From: Mesodorylaimus sp. YZB2_4
Taxonomy: Eukaryota > Nematoda > Enoplea > Dorylaimida > Dorylaimidae
NCBI GenBank assembly: GCA_030248295.1
Contig: JASANH010000392.1
Span: 1-64,000, forward strand
DNA length: 64,000 bases
Direction of reading: 5' to 3'
The notes below the pieces were generated by a model. It worked only from the letters and a program-made list of their open reading frames with translations, searched no databases and was not told the origin of the DNA. A program made the position numbers and the translations under genes. The stretch's first letter is position 1, and each line of letters starts with the position of its first letter. This document shows, in pieces, positions 1 through 10,475 of the stretch.

Positions 1-1285
1 CAGTGTGAACTTGCGGAGGAGGGACGAAATCGGCTTGGTTGTTTTGATGTTGTACTTTCCGAGTATTCACCAAAAACAAAACAGATAATAAATGATCTTT
101 TATTTCTATTGGCACGAAAACAAAAGTTACATAAGTTTCAATTCGTGTTTTGCCACTATTATTAGGCTATTATGTAATTATATGTTTTTTACTCGAGCTA
201 CTTTAGCCCTGAAGGCTAAAAATTATCGAAAAAACTTCCAAAATCGTTGGGTACAGTTCCCCCTCAAGTCGACTGACTGCTGCAGCAAAATTGTCCAAAC
301 CTGTGGTGATTTCTGTGATGATCTTCCAGTCGATAGGCGGCAGCTCAATCCGACTCTACGAGATCGTTGTTTCAGCAATATCGTAGCCTTCATGCTTTTT
401 GAGATTTGATTTATAAGGTCTTCTGTTTTTTGAGTGGCACCTTCGACTTCCACATCGTCGTTCATGCCTTGATAAGACAAGAGTTTTGGCGCCTTGTAAT
501 TACTCAAATTGCAATATACCATAATGCAAACATAAGACGATTCCAATATTTCATGTTTTGGTTGAAATTAAAAATCTATATTGGAACATATCATACTGGA
601 GAATAACTAAAACCTTATTTCATGTTTTCCTCGGTCACTTACTTCCTGACAGCCAACATCAAGATATGATCAACACAACTGATACGACGTTTTCTCGAAA
701 ACTGCCCATCGACATCGCCTTCTGCTGCATCGAATTCAGCCTCATCTATCGCGTCGTCATCATCGTCCTACTCCTTCAAATTCGGATCTGCCCGTTGTGG
801 TTCCATTCGTGCCCTTGTTGCTCTATCAGGACGACCAAATAATTCCCAAAAGAAATGTCATTCATAAATAAAAGACGAGATTAAGAAATAATTCACCCCA
901 GACCTAAATGCTTTCACGACGTTCGATCCATTACCAGTAACGATTCGTAATAATCGACTGTCTTCGAGATTCCGTTCATCGCGGATCTTGATAAAAAGCT
1001 CGTAAATTCAATCTCCAGTGTGCGGTTGATCGATCGCTCGACAAGCTACAATAATAGTGCTTGTCGTCGATTGACTACGTTTTGCTACCAAATGATTCTG
1101 TCGTCGATTAATCGCGCTGTGGATATTGATGTTGCGACGACGGAACCACATGTTGATTTGATATAAATATAGTATATTTAGGAGACACTCTTGATAACGA
1201 ACTGTACACTCGATTCACCCCAAAACGACACTCTTATCATCTCCAGAATCCTCTATCACCACCTTTACATTCTCACTTTGCATCA
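1..1285. other. No identifiable gene
   Basis: Short open frames occur on both strands (for example 223-546 minus and 558-842 plus), but none shows a recognisable domain, splice pattern or compositional bias. I see nothing I can name here. Confidence 0.5.
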
Positions 1286-1665
1286 CTAGCATTCCTGTGC
1301 TATTACAACCTCGATCTTTGCTCGCGTTCGCGACACTCCGCCACTTATCGAACGATCTTCGGGGATCTCAATCGGATGCAGGTGAATGATTGATCGATTG
1401 ACCGATTGCCCGCTTGGTAGACGCACGGTTGCAGTTCGGGCTGGGTGATCAGGGTTGCTCTTGATTGCTTCTATTCGTCCCAGTTGCCACTTGTCTCGTA
1501 GTCGGTTCTTCTCTCGCACGTGGACCACATCGCTAACCTTTGGCGTCGCATCAAGACTTGAGCGCTGATGCTTGATGGTTGATTGCTGCCGCTCTCTTAA
1601 GGTCAGGAGGTATTGCTTAGACCAAATCGTCCAGAATTGGTTTAGATTTTGAACTCGCTTTTTCT
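1286..1665 (-). pseudogene. BEL/Pao polyprotein C-terminal fragment (integrase tail)
   Basis: An open frame on the minus strand reads through a segment with an FWxxWSKxYLLxLRER-type motif, then a hydrophobic 'V-x-D-V-V-x-V' strand, then a W-x-L-G-R-I motif and an R-x-x-x-x-L-x-P-I-E ending. This order is typical of the region after the integrase core of BEL/Pao retrotransposons (the DUF5641 tail). The reading frame is uninterrupted for about 125 residues, but upstream integrase, RNase H and reverse transcriptase are not attached to it. A second BEL/Pao piece lies immediately to the right on the opposite strand, so the copy is rearranged or two copies are nested. It is a retroelement remnant, not a host gene. 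The family call rests on motif recognition only. Confidence 0.75.
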
Positions 1666-1744
1666 ACCGTTATATCAGCGCCTTTCGTGTTCCCATTGCC
1701 TCAATTGATTCAGGGTGGATGGGCTCTGATTCGAGTCAGGAGAC

Positions 1745-2570
1745 ACTAGAGGCAAACCGAGTCAGGTTGGTACATTACAAGCATCAAGGCAATCAAGTTT
1801 CAATATGTAACCACAAAGGAAAATCCAGCCGATCTTCTGTCCAGAGGAGCAGCGGCTATGACCCTCAAAGACAAATCGATATGGTGGCATGGACCACAGT
1901 GGCTGCGCCGAGCCGAGGAAACGTGGCCCATACTAGACAAATTCAAATATGACCAGGCGGGTATCAACTAGAGTAACATCAAGCAGACAATTTATACAGG
2001 AACGACTAATTTCGCGGCAGAGCTTAAGACGAAGTCGACCGAATCTTCGAGAAAACCGATACTCAAGTTGGAGGAAACTGATACGAACCACCATGCTGTG
2101 AATGCGATTTGTGGCCAAGGTGAAGAGGAAGAAGAGGGGGCAGTCCTACGACAAGGAGAGCGAGTTGGAGCCATCGACGCCAGAAGAGATCGATATGGCA
2201 GAGAAGCTATGGCTCAAAGCGATGTAAGCAAAGGATTTCCCAGATAAGCTGGTGCACCTAAAGAGAACGCAGGGCGATCAGAAGCCAGTTCTCCTCAACA
2301 ATGCAATACCTCTTTAGTTTAATGAAAATGGCGTCTTTCGATGCGCTAGGGGGATTAGGCAAGCAAAAATCTCAATTGAAGCGATGAATCCTGTCCTCCT
2401 TCCGTAAAAGTCAAGGCTCGCACATGGAGATCAAAGAAGCTCATGAACAGACGATGCTCAGCGGCATATCGCACACATTGGCTGAACTTTGAACACGATT
2501 TTGGGTTTCAACAGAGCGAGCAGAGGTCAATCGGGTAATCAAAAAGTGCAGTGTCTGTTGACAATGCTGC
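1745..2570 (+). pseudogene. BEL/Pao pol fragment (RNase H end to integrase zinc-binding region)
   Basis: Reading across frames on the plus strand gives, in order, an E-N-P-A-D-L-L-S-R-G motif near 1825-1850 followed by W-W-x-G-P-x-W-L and W-P, as at the end of the BEL/Pao RNase H region. Next comes a basic W-R-K-L-x-R segment near 2070, and near 2340-2550 an R-I-R-Q-A, N-P-V-L-L-P, H-x-x-H-T-L-A-E-L-R, F-W, C-x-V-C series resembling the integrase H2C2 zinc-binding module. Stops and frame changes break it repeatedly, so it cannot encode a working protein. It points away from the minus-strand BEL/Pao tail at 1286-1665. Family assignment is by motif order. Confidence 0.7.
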
Positions 2571-3370
2571 TGCCGCCATCGGGAGCATCTTTGTACCACT
2601 TGTGAATCGAGTTGGTTAAATAGATACTAAAGTATACTTGCATGTGTACCATGCTTCCCCCCCAGACGCTCGGCTGGTGTACACCACGCCCCGTCCAATA
2701 ACGCGTGATGACTTGACAGAGAAAAGTGTAAAGCTATGTATCAATGTGCGCACACTTGATCAACTCACATACTAAATGCATATTATACAAGTGAGCGGTA
2801 AATTTAAAATATTCTGTCGGAAAATTCTTTAGTATGTATCATAAAACAAACCACAGCCACGCTAAGCCAGGATATTTCCCAAATAACTCGATTCTACAAC
2901 ACACAGGTATATATCTAGACGTGCTATATCACCTAGGCGAGCGTTTTCACTGAGAGGCCCACCCATTAGAGACTCGGGGCGATCGATAAAACAAAGAAAA
3001 CGCAGCTGGCTTTTCCTTTTTTATCTTCCAGTTCTAGTAGGGCTGGTAATAACTCACTGAGAGCTAGAGGGATGGAAGGGTGATTTTCGGGCACAATCCT
3101 CTCTGTTGTGCCATTAGCAATCCATTTTTTCTCGAGAAATTTAGACTTAGGAATCGGTTCTGCTGATACAGATACATGCCCAGGTGAAGAAAAAGGAAGG
3201 ATCACTGAAAGTTTTTTATAGTTCTACGGCGTCATCTCATTATTCGCTTGATTCATTTGCAATGTTGTTTCCTTCCACCACGCTACTTGTTTGGGATCAA
3301 AGTCCAATCGGGAACCTGACTTTGGCTGTTACTTGTGAGCCAGGGAAATCCAGCCCCCCTCTATTTAGTG
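2571..3370. other. No identifiable gene
   Basis: No domain, tRNA or convincing exon was found. Open frames on both strands between 2966 and 3375 lack recognisable features. Confidence 0.4.
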
Positions 3371-3741
3371 TGTAGTGTGATTTGCATATCGCCTGATTTG
3401 CTGATCGACCTAGGCATGTCTATTGTGTGTAACATTTGTTTTTCTGCGCCAGGTCAGGGAACTAGTTGTGCTCTATACCCGTGTGTATTAGGAATGTATA
3501 TAAGGAGCCCGTTCTGAGGTGCTCGAGCAGTCGTAGTGATTCGTGGTCTTCGTATTTCTTGCTTGCACGTCGGCTCGTATTAAACGATTTCAGTTGGTTG
3601 TCAGTGGTCTGTTTGGACAATGTTCCGTGTGCCGAGTAGACGTCGATTCCGCCCATATCCAGCCCGAGCTTTGGGTTAGCAGTCTTGTTGAGTGTAACCG
3701 TTTACTGTGTCCATATTAGGCTAGGCCAGTAAACTACGTTA
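3371..3741 (+). repeat. LTR-like segment with TATA box
   Basis: The segment begins TGTAGTG and ends GTTACA, of the TG...CA kind. It contains a TATATAAGG box near 3498 followed about 25 bp later by a GAGCAGTCGTAG start-like region, and an ATTAAA signal near 3578. This is the anatomy of a retrotransposon long terminal repeat or a small promoter. No matching second LTR or clear target duplication was found, so it could be a solo LTR or unrelated promoter-like sequence. Confidence 0.25.
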
Positions 3742-5382
3742 CACATTTATATATGATCTAGTGACGTCATACTCTTCCTTTGATTTGATGGAAATTAGCT
3801 CCGACCCTTTGTATTTCAATCGGATTTCTGTTGGGCACGTCGGAATCGCAACCTTCGGAATGAAATATTACCATGTAGCCGACGAATTATGACTCTCATT
3901 ACTGGAAATGGAGCGAGAGCTGAATTTCGAAACGATCACAGCGTCATTGACCTCTAGTCGAATTTGGGTGAGATCTCTGCTGAATGCAGCTTACCGCCTA
4001 TTTGTGTATTTCTAATTACTCTGTTCCAGAAGGGGGTGCGTATCTTGAAATTCCTTATCCTCAAAGAAAATCTCCAAGCAGCTTAGGATGGTCTTACTGC
4101 CTCGATCGTCATTGATTACACCTTACATCGTTTCAGTCCCGCCCGAGGTATTCAAGAAACAAGTTTGGCAACTTTTCTCTTGTCCGAGTTTTAGGAATGT
4201 GCTTAGATCACCCCTACCAAAACCTAGAAGTTTTTACTAATTAAACTGTATTCGAATTGTTCAGAGCTTAAAATGAAGAAGCTCATTTGAAGGACACTAA
4301 ACTTTCCCTAATCGTTATTGAACCGCGGAACGTCCGAAGCTGGCGAACATTTTGAGGGAGAGGAATTTTAGCTATCATAAGCTGCCTGCCTGTCGCTCGT
4401 CTGCTGGTAGCTCGTGGAGGAGCGGCGAGCTAGGAAGGTTAGTCACTGGTTCGCTCAGGCTGTGTTCTCTAGGCGCCGCTGCGTTCGTAGCCCTCACAGC
4501 TGGACCGACCAATGGTGGTTGCACTCGCGCGTGAAGATTGCAAAAGGCATGCAAGACAGTATCTACACAAAATTTTGCTTGCAATTTCTTTAATGATTCA
4601 TGTGTTTGTTTTGTTCCTGTTTTGTCAATTTTGTGTTTTTTTCTTTGAAGTATAAGAGTACTGCTGGCGAGTGAGATGCGATACAGGGCAAAACACAATA
4701 CTTAGCGCGCTCTTTCGATTGTGTAACCGTGCATGAATGGCACACCATAAATGCGCAGCAGCAGAGAGTCTGAACCAAGGCCAGCAGGCTGACGATGAGT
4801 TCATTGCCCACTAGTGGCAGACAAATAAGCCACATTTCTTCTGGTACGATTAGCTCGCATTGGAACAGCGATCTGTTGCATGCTTACAGTACATTATACA
4901 GTACACTTGATCTCGCAGGCGGTAATGCACAGTATGTACAGGATGGTTCAAGATGCCCCGGGTTTTCTGTCTAATGCAATAATCGCCGGTGTTATCAGCT
5001 GCTTCAACAGAATGACAGCCACAGCAGGAAGCCTGTTGAAATCGCAGTGCTCAGAGTCAGTACAGAGGGCAACACTGTACATAACATACTGTATGCGCGT
5101 GCAAGGAGTGGAAGGATTAGGACCTGGGAAATCAAGTTTTCGTTTCGAGGACTGGCTGGCATCACTTCACAATAAATAATTTTTGGGCTCTCCCATGACC
5201 CAGAAACCGCGCGCGGCGGCTCAAGAAGGAGGGGGGCTGCAACAAAGATCATAATGTTCTTTTTAAGACTCGTTTGATACCAATCTAATAGACACTGATT
5301 GTGAGCCCTCGCCCTTTACTTAGATATAGGTACGATGCAGATATTGATATCGACAGTACGCGCAGAGTATGAATTTGGAGAC
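3742..5382. other. No identifiable gene
   Basis: Several open frames of 60-107 codons overlap on both strands (4352-5252). None has a recognisable motif and they look like chance frames. I see no RNA gene. Confidence 0.4.
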
Positions 5383-5520
5383 ACCCTCGTATAGTTGAAA
5401 TTTCGAGACTTCACACGAGCTGGATCACCAAAATAATGTTTTAAGCAAGAAAACATGGCCAAGAAAGGCAAACGCCAGGCGTATTGGCCTCAAAAAGTAA
5501 AAGGAGGTGAACAAAAGACT
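5383..5520 (-). pseudogene. Truncated GPCR paralogue, first transmembrane segment
   Basis: The minus strand reads a segment closely resembling the start of the receptor at 5633-6445. It has an F-Y-x-x-R-P-x-x-L start, a hydrophobic helix, L-G-H-x-x-L-L-x-T-L, and a V-S-K-F-Q-L ending matching the same words in the neighbour. An in-frame stop interrupts it after the helix, and no downstream helices are present. Its position directly downstream on the same strand as the fuller gene suggests tandem duplication followed by decay, or an exon of a second copy. Confidence 0.5.
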
Positions 5521-5632
5521 GTGAATAAATTGGATCGTCGAGCTTGATTCAAAAAGTGGCCCCTGGAGACACTGGGTGCCCTCATCCAATCAAAAATCAA
5601 CATTTAGCGTGCGTTTTTCGCCCAATCAGAAT

Positions 5633-6445
5633 TTAGCATAGTGAAGGATATCTCGTTACTGGAGCAGAAGAATGCAGTACATATAGTATATGGGTTTGAA
5701 ATTCTTGATAAAGAGTCAAAATGACCAATGATTTTTCAGCCTCTTTCCTCCGCTTATCATTACTTGTATCACGATTGGATGACGATCCAGTCATTGCGGA
5801 AACCTGCTTATTTCTACGTCGATACACATGCACGAGGGTCGAACCACTCACACACACGCACACAGCCCCTAAAATGCGAACAGCATTTCGTATATTCGAT
5901 GGAACTAAGCCTAGTTTACTTCCTTCAAGTTCGGGGTCTGCGCTGATTTTATGCAACTTGCTTTCTGGGAGTAGATCTATCCTGGACAGGAAACAAGCGT
6001 ACAATGACAATAAAATACTTAAAACTGATGATAAGCTCACAACTGAAATTTCCCACATTTTATTTTTCCTTGGCTCATATTCCGTTGGGAAAGCGATCGC
6101 ACAAACTCGATCTAACGTTGTGGCGGATGAGAAAAATAGAGTGACAGTAATCGACATGTCTTCAAATGGGATGATAAAGTGGGATGCAATCCACATAAGG
6201 TAAAAATTTTTTCTGAATCCTGCCACACGACTTGTACCACTTATTCCCGACATCCAATTTAACAGAATTAGTTTCATGGTAGAGCAGAAGCAGAGAAAAG
6301 TTTTAGCAGCTGTTTCGTGTAGCTGAAACTTCGAGACATTATCGGGGCGGGATTGTCGATGTAATGTTCGTAGCAAGAGTCCATGGCCAACCAAATCTAA
6401 TATCAAACAAAGTGGTCTCACAAGGTAAAACGATACGAATGACAA
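5633..6445 (-). CDS. Rhodopsin-like G-protein-coupled receptor (partial)
   Basis: The 270-residue frame shows successive hydrophobic helices at about residues 5-27 (TM1), 45-65 (TM2), 85-112 (TM3), 130-152 (TM4) and 185-207 (TM5). TM3 ends in a D-R-V motif at the DRY position, followed by a cytoplasmic P-x-x-Y. After TM5 comes a basic, serine-rich loop, then E-x-S-L-V-I-L-T leading into what should be TM6. TM6 and TM7 are not completed in this frame, so further exons to the left are needed or the gene is truncated. The loop and DRV motif fit invertebrate peptide or chemoreceptor families. I cannot assign a ligand. A truncated paralogue lies next to it on the same strand. Confidence 0.6.
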   Translation of the reverse strand: MSFVSFYLVRPLCLILDLVGHGLLLRTLHRQSRPDNVSKFQLHETAAKTFLCFCSTMKLILLNWMSGISGTSRVAGFRKNFYLMWIASHFIIPFEDMSITVTLFFSSATTLDRVCAIAFPTEYEPRKNKMWEISVVSLSSVLSILLSLYACFLSRIDLLPESKLHKISADPELEGSKLGLVPSNIRNAVRILGAVCVCVSGSTLVHVYRRRNKQVSAMTGSSSNRDTSNDKRRKEAEKSLVILTLYQEFQTHILYVLHSSAPVTRYPSLC

Positions 6446-8297
6446 TATATCAACTTACCGGATCATTAATTCGGAGGCCAAAAAGGGGCAAGTAGAATTC
6501 AACATTGAAAGAAGGAGATTTTTTTCATACGTGGATGAAATATCAGAATTTTTTGCTGGTAATAGCACACGCTTTTGTGAGAAGCGGCGATGAGTTTTGA
6601 GATCGACTTCTAAATGAATGTTTAATAGAAGTTACGCATGCAAGAAAACGAACGAGCCAACTACCATCCACGGCTGCAATCGACTGGACAAAAGAGACGA
6701 CTAAGGCAAGTCACTGGACGCAAATTACATACTCTCTACATGTATATACTGTAAGCCGGCCACACGCGAGGTGGGTTATGGATTGTGCTTCAGGTTAGAG
6801 CCTCTACTGCTTCACCTCGCTCAGTTAATCCATATTTGGATCAGGATTAGGTTATCATAGGCAAAGAAGGATCACGGAAATCAAATTGCAAGATTGGAAG
6901 GCTTGCAAGACCGGTTGATCGCAGGTATTTCAATAAGATGACGTCAAAGAAAGCTATAGGATATCAAGAAGCTTGACGATAGCTGGCCAAGTTTACCAGC
7001 GATTACTTCCTTTTCCATTAATTAAAGTCTTGCTTTGCCCGGATATTGAAGAGCATATCTGCAAAAGTTCTCCGTAAGCTAGAATGGTTGATAGAAAATA
7101 AGCTTCAAATAATCTGCTACTCGCATCGACTAGGCGACCAAGGTAACTCAGGATTACATACGGGATTGATCTCATCATCGTTATCCGACTTCAATGACGC
7201 GGGGCAATCTAGAGTCGGTACCAGAATATCGATATACACATACATATACATATGACATTAGGATTCAGCAACCACATATTAAAGTGGGTGGCAAAAGCTT
7301 GCGATTGATCTGATGTGGTGTAGCCTAAGCTGCGAAGTTGCAGACAGACTTCAATGTGCGGGTTGTGCTCCGTGAACACTCATTTTGTTGACCCCTCGAA
7401 TATTTCCCTGGCATGTGCACTCAGAACACCATGTTGCATGACCCACCCAATTCACTTCCAGTCGGCCGAAAAGAGGGGCTAGGATGCACTCTGGAAACAT
7501 CGCTTCACTCCAGACTTCACTGCTCTTTTAAAAATCACTGTGAAAGTGCTAACAGATCTAACAAATTAGTCATGACAGACGTAAAATTACAGCAAAGCCT
7601 GAGAAAAACGCAGATTAATTCAAACTTTGCAAGGCTCTGCTAATGCACAGATCAAGGCACTGACGAACATGATAACTTCGCTGGCTGGAGTCCAGTGAGC
7701 GCTACTTAGTCCGCATTTCTCCCATCACAGTCACGCTCGTCTGGTGCGATCCCCATTTCGACATGCACTTGCTTGAACGACTTGCCGATTACAGCTCTTA
7801 TGTAGCAGACGTAACGGTAGGCGAACTTTCTGTCAAAGGACTTTTGGATAATATTCTTGCCGTACTATTAGCGCAATCCCCGCGATAATTCTTATAATTC
7901 ATCGGTAAGAAAAACTTGGAAAATTTCAGAACTAGATGATATTACGACTACAGAACCTGTCTCTACTGTATATGAGATAACCATGTGGAATGCGCGCTCC
8001 TGCCACTCTCGCTGCCTATTGCGCATGATTCCACGCTGCACAAACCAAAACTGCCACGATTGCTATGAGCCCTCAGGAATCGAATAAGCTAAGACAATCC
8101 CTACAGCAGATCTCATCAGATCTATTCCTTAGAAATTAACAAGGTAACATATATGGCAAATAACACGTATTCTTAAAAAAAATAAATTCGTATCTTGTCT
8201 GTGACCTCGAACACATCGATGCGTATTTTGATTCTTTACACATACATACTCGTATATATATAGGTGTACGTCGATTTCGTCAATGGGTAATCATTTC
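6446..8297. other. No identifiable gene
   Basis: No domain-bearing frame, tRNA or terminal repeat is evident. The stretch at 8150-8280 just left of the MULE gene is AT-rich and may hold that element's end, but I could not find its matching partner. Confidence 0.4.
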
Positions 8298-9862
8298 TCA
8301 TGCGAACGAACACGTATCACAAACAAACTCATCCACGCCCTCAGCAAAAATGCATGCTTGATGAAACCAGGTATCGCACTTGATACATTGAATCCGATTT
8401 ACCTCCAATTCGTCGTCTGAACTATCCGTGGGGCCTTCTTCCCCATGGCATATAGCGCAAACTGTTGCTGTTACTGTGCTCAAAGCCTCTTTTATCGCCG
8501 CCGTCTCAGTCTCTGTCGGTTTGCGCAGTGCACTTGAGGAACGGCGCTTCTTGGATACTTGAAAAAACCGCGATTGTGTGGCCATCTTTTTGTTAGGGGC
8601 GTTACGATCAGTGTCCAACGATCGCTGTGCCATTGGCTGATACGTCCGTGCGAAAGTGTCCGCTACTTGTAGCTTGCTGAGCAGCTGATCCAAAACCAAC
8701 GGATCATCCAATGATCGAACGGCTTTAGATATGGAAGCTACAACTCCCAAAATTTTATCTTGCTTTCTCGCTATGCTTTCTGGCCGCTTTATCGATTGAA
8801 GAATGTGTTTCTGTGCGTTGACTCGATTTTCAGGTGCAGGAGGCTCTTCCATAATTGGTCCAATTTCGAGGTGTGTGTCGTCAGTAACTTGCGTATTCAT
8901 CTTTTCTGTTCCCAACGAATAAACCAAATGTGCATGCTTACATGCAGACCCTCCAAATAAGGAGTCGGGGCAACTGCACTTGTACAGGTCCGGGCAGATC
9001 TTGCAATATGAGCACCGAAGACGGCATGCGCATTTATTTTTCACGCGAACCACCTCGTACTCCACGTTGACATTCGATGCTGAGCGAAGTCTCCAATGTC
9101 CCCCCTCGAATAAGCAAACGGTTTCTTTCGACATTTCAAGTGATTTCCGATGCCGTGCATGCATTTCTCGCAGGCGGTAGTTATCGATGCTTCCTCCGCC
9201 TTCACAGCTGACAGCGTATTCACTGAGGTACCAACTGGCCGCTTCGAGCAACGCGTCGAGAACATTATCAATCCGGTTGTTTTCCTTTCGGTCCAAAAAT
9301 TTCGATTTTAGTGTTCGATGAAAAGCCTCCAGGAACATGTTAACGGAGACTATTGAATCTCTCCTGGCCCAAAACGCCCATTCCGCAATGCGTTCATCCG
9401 GGTGGCAGTACTCACCCTTAAAGTACCTGATAAAATTTTCTTCCGCTTTGAAGTCAGAGAAGAATTTCGAAAGGCAATTCCTGAATTTTGACTGGTCTGT
9501 TTCATGCAGTATGATATTCAGACAATACCAGACGGCTGTGATGCGCTTACGGGTGACCTTTGACAGTACAGCTCTCTGCCAGTTCCGAAGAATGTGCCAA
9601 ATACATAAGAGCTTGTGCGGTTTCGGACCGTCGTTTCCAAACACTGCATTCCAGGCACTCCAATATTGCGGGGCATCGTCTGACATAAATACAGATGCGG
9701 ACACTTGGCCAACTCTGAAAGAGTGTTTGTGTCAGCTAAGTACTCTGAAAGTAGTGCTCTGAATATACTACTCTCATCGGCGGAGTAAAAAGCAGTCGGC
9801 AGATGTCCTTGCGAAACGATTTGAACAAACTTTGAAGACCGCCACGGACATGGCGAGCCCAA
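8298..9862 (-). CDS. MULE transposase with SWIM and C-terminal PHD zinc finger
   Basis: The main frame (from 9704 down) carries the MULE core: an M-S-D-D aspartate pair at residues 8-10, C-I-W-H at 34-37, and N-M-F-L-E-A-F-H with the candidate catalytic glutamate at residue 126. A SWIM finger follows (C243, C245, C255, H257), then a linker of about 150 residues rich in charged residues. It ends in a C4HC3-like PHD finger (residues about 416-465: CxxC, a long loop, CxxC, WFHxxC, CxxC). The start of the core (a segment ending L-S-E-L-A-K-C) lies in another frame up to 9862, so a frameshift or missed short intron sits near 9705. A PHD reader could tether the enzyme to modified histone tails, which is inference. 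The gene looks nearly intact apart from the frame change. Confidence 0.8.
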
Positions 9863-9953
9863 ATGAGCTCTAGAAGGGGGACTATATTTTATTGCAACCT
9901 AAAATTTGAGCTCACCTGGTCTTAATTCTTGCTTCAATATCATTTCCTTTCCA

Positions 9954-9982
9954 ATCATCATCATCATCATCATCATCATCAT
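9954..9982. repeat. (ATC)n microsatellite
   Basis: About ten uninterrupted ATC/CAT triplets. Confidence 0.95.
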
Positions 9983-10475
9983 GCGCGGAAATCATTATGC
10001 GCAAGAAGTCAGGGGTTTAAATAAAGCCCATCTTTCAGAGTGTTCAGACGCATATTATGGGCTGTTTCAGATCCCAATCCAACTTTATGCCCAATGAAAC
10101 CATCAGTATTTCACGAAAAAAAATTCACTCACTTTGTAATCTGTCGTAATGATGAAAATGTCGAAAGCAAGTGGCAGCGAGACATTCGGGAAGGTTTCCT
10201 GGGCGAAATCTTAAAAAGCAAAATAAAAATAAGTCATAGAGATATCACTCCTAATCGTTTTGTCAGAGCGCACGCCGGCCACAAAGTTAGGTCTGAAGAA
10301 AGGTGAAAATAAAATACTTGGCAAACGCTGACTAAATTTTCCATTCGATATTCGAGTTCTACGATAAAAACTGTGCAAGATATTCTCATCTTAAAAATTT
10401 TCAGTCGAAATGGCCAAAAGTAGTTCAGAGGAGAATACCAACGGGTCGAGTTGCAATAACAACGAAACTTATTGC

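Noticed and set aside
4880-5179. 99-codon plus-strand ORF
   Set aside because: Overlapped by an equally open minus frame, with no domain or splice signals.
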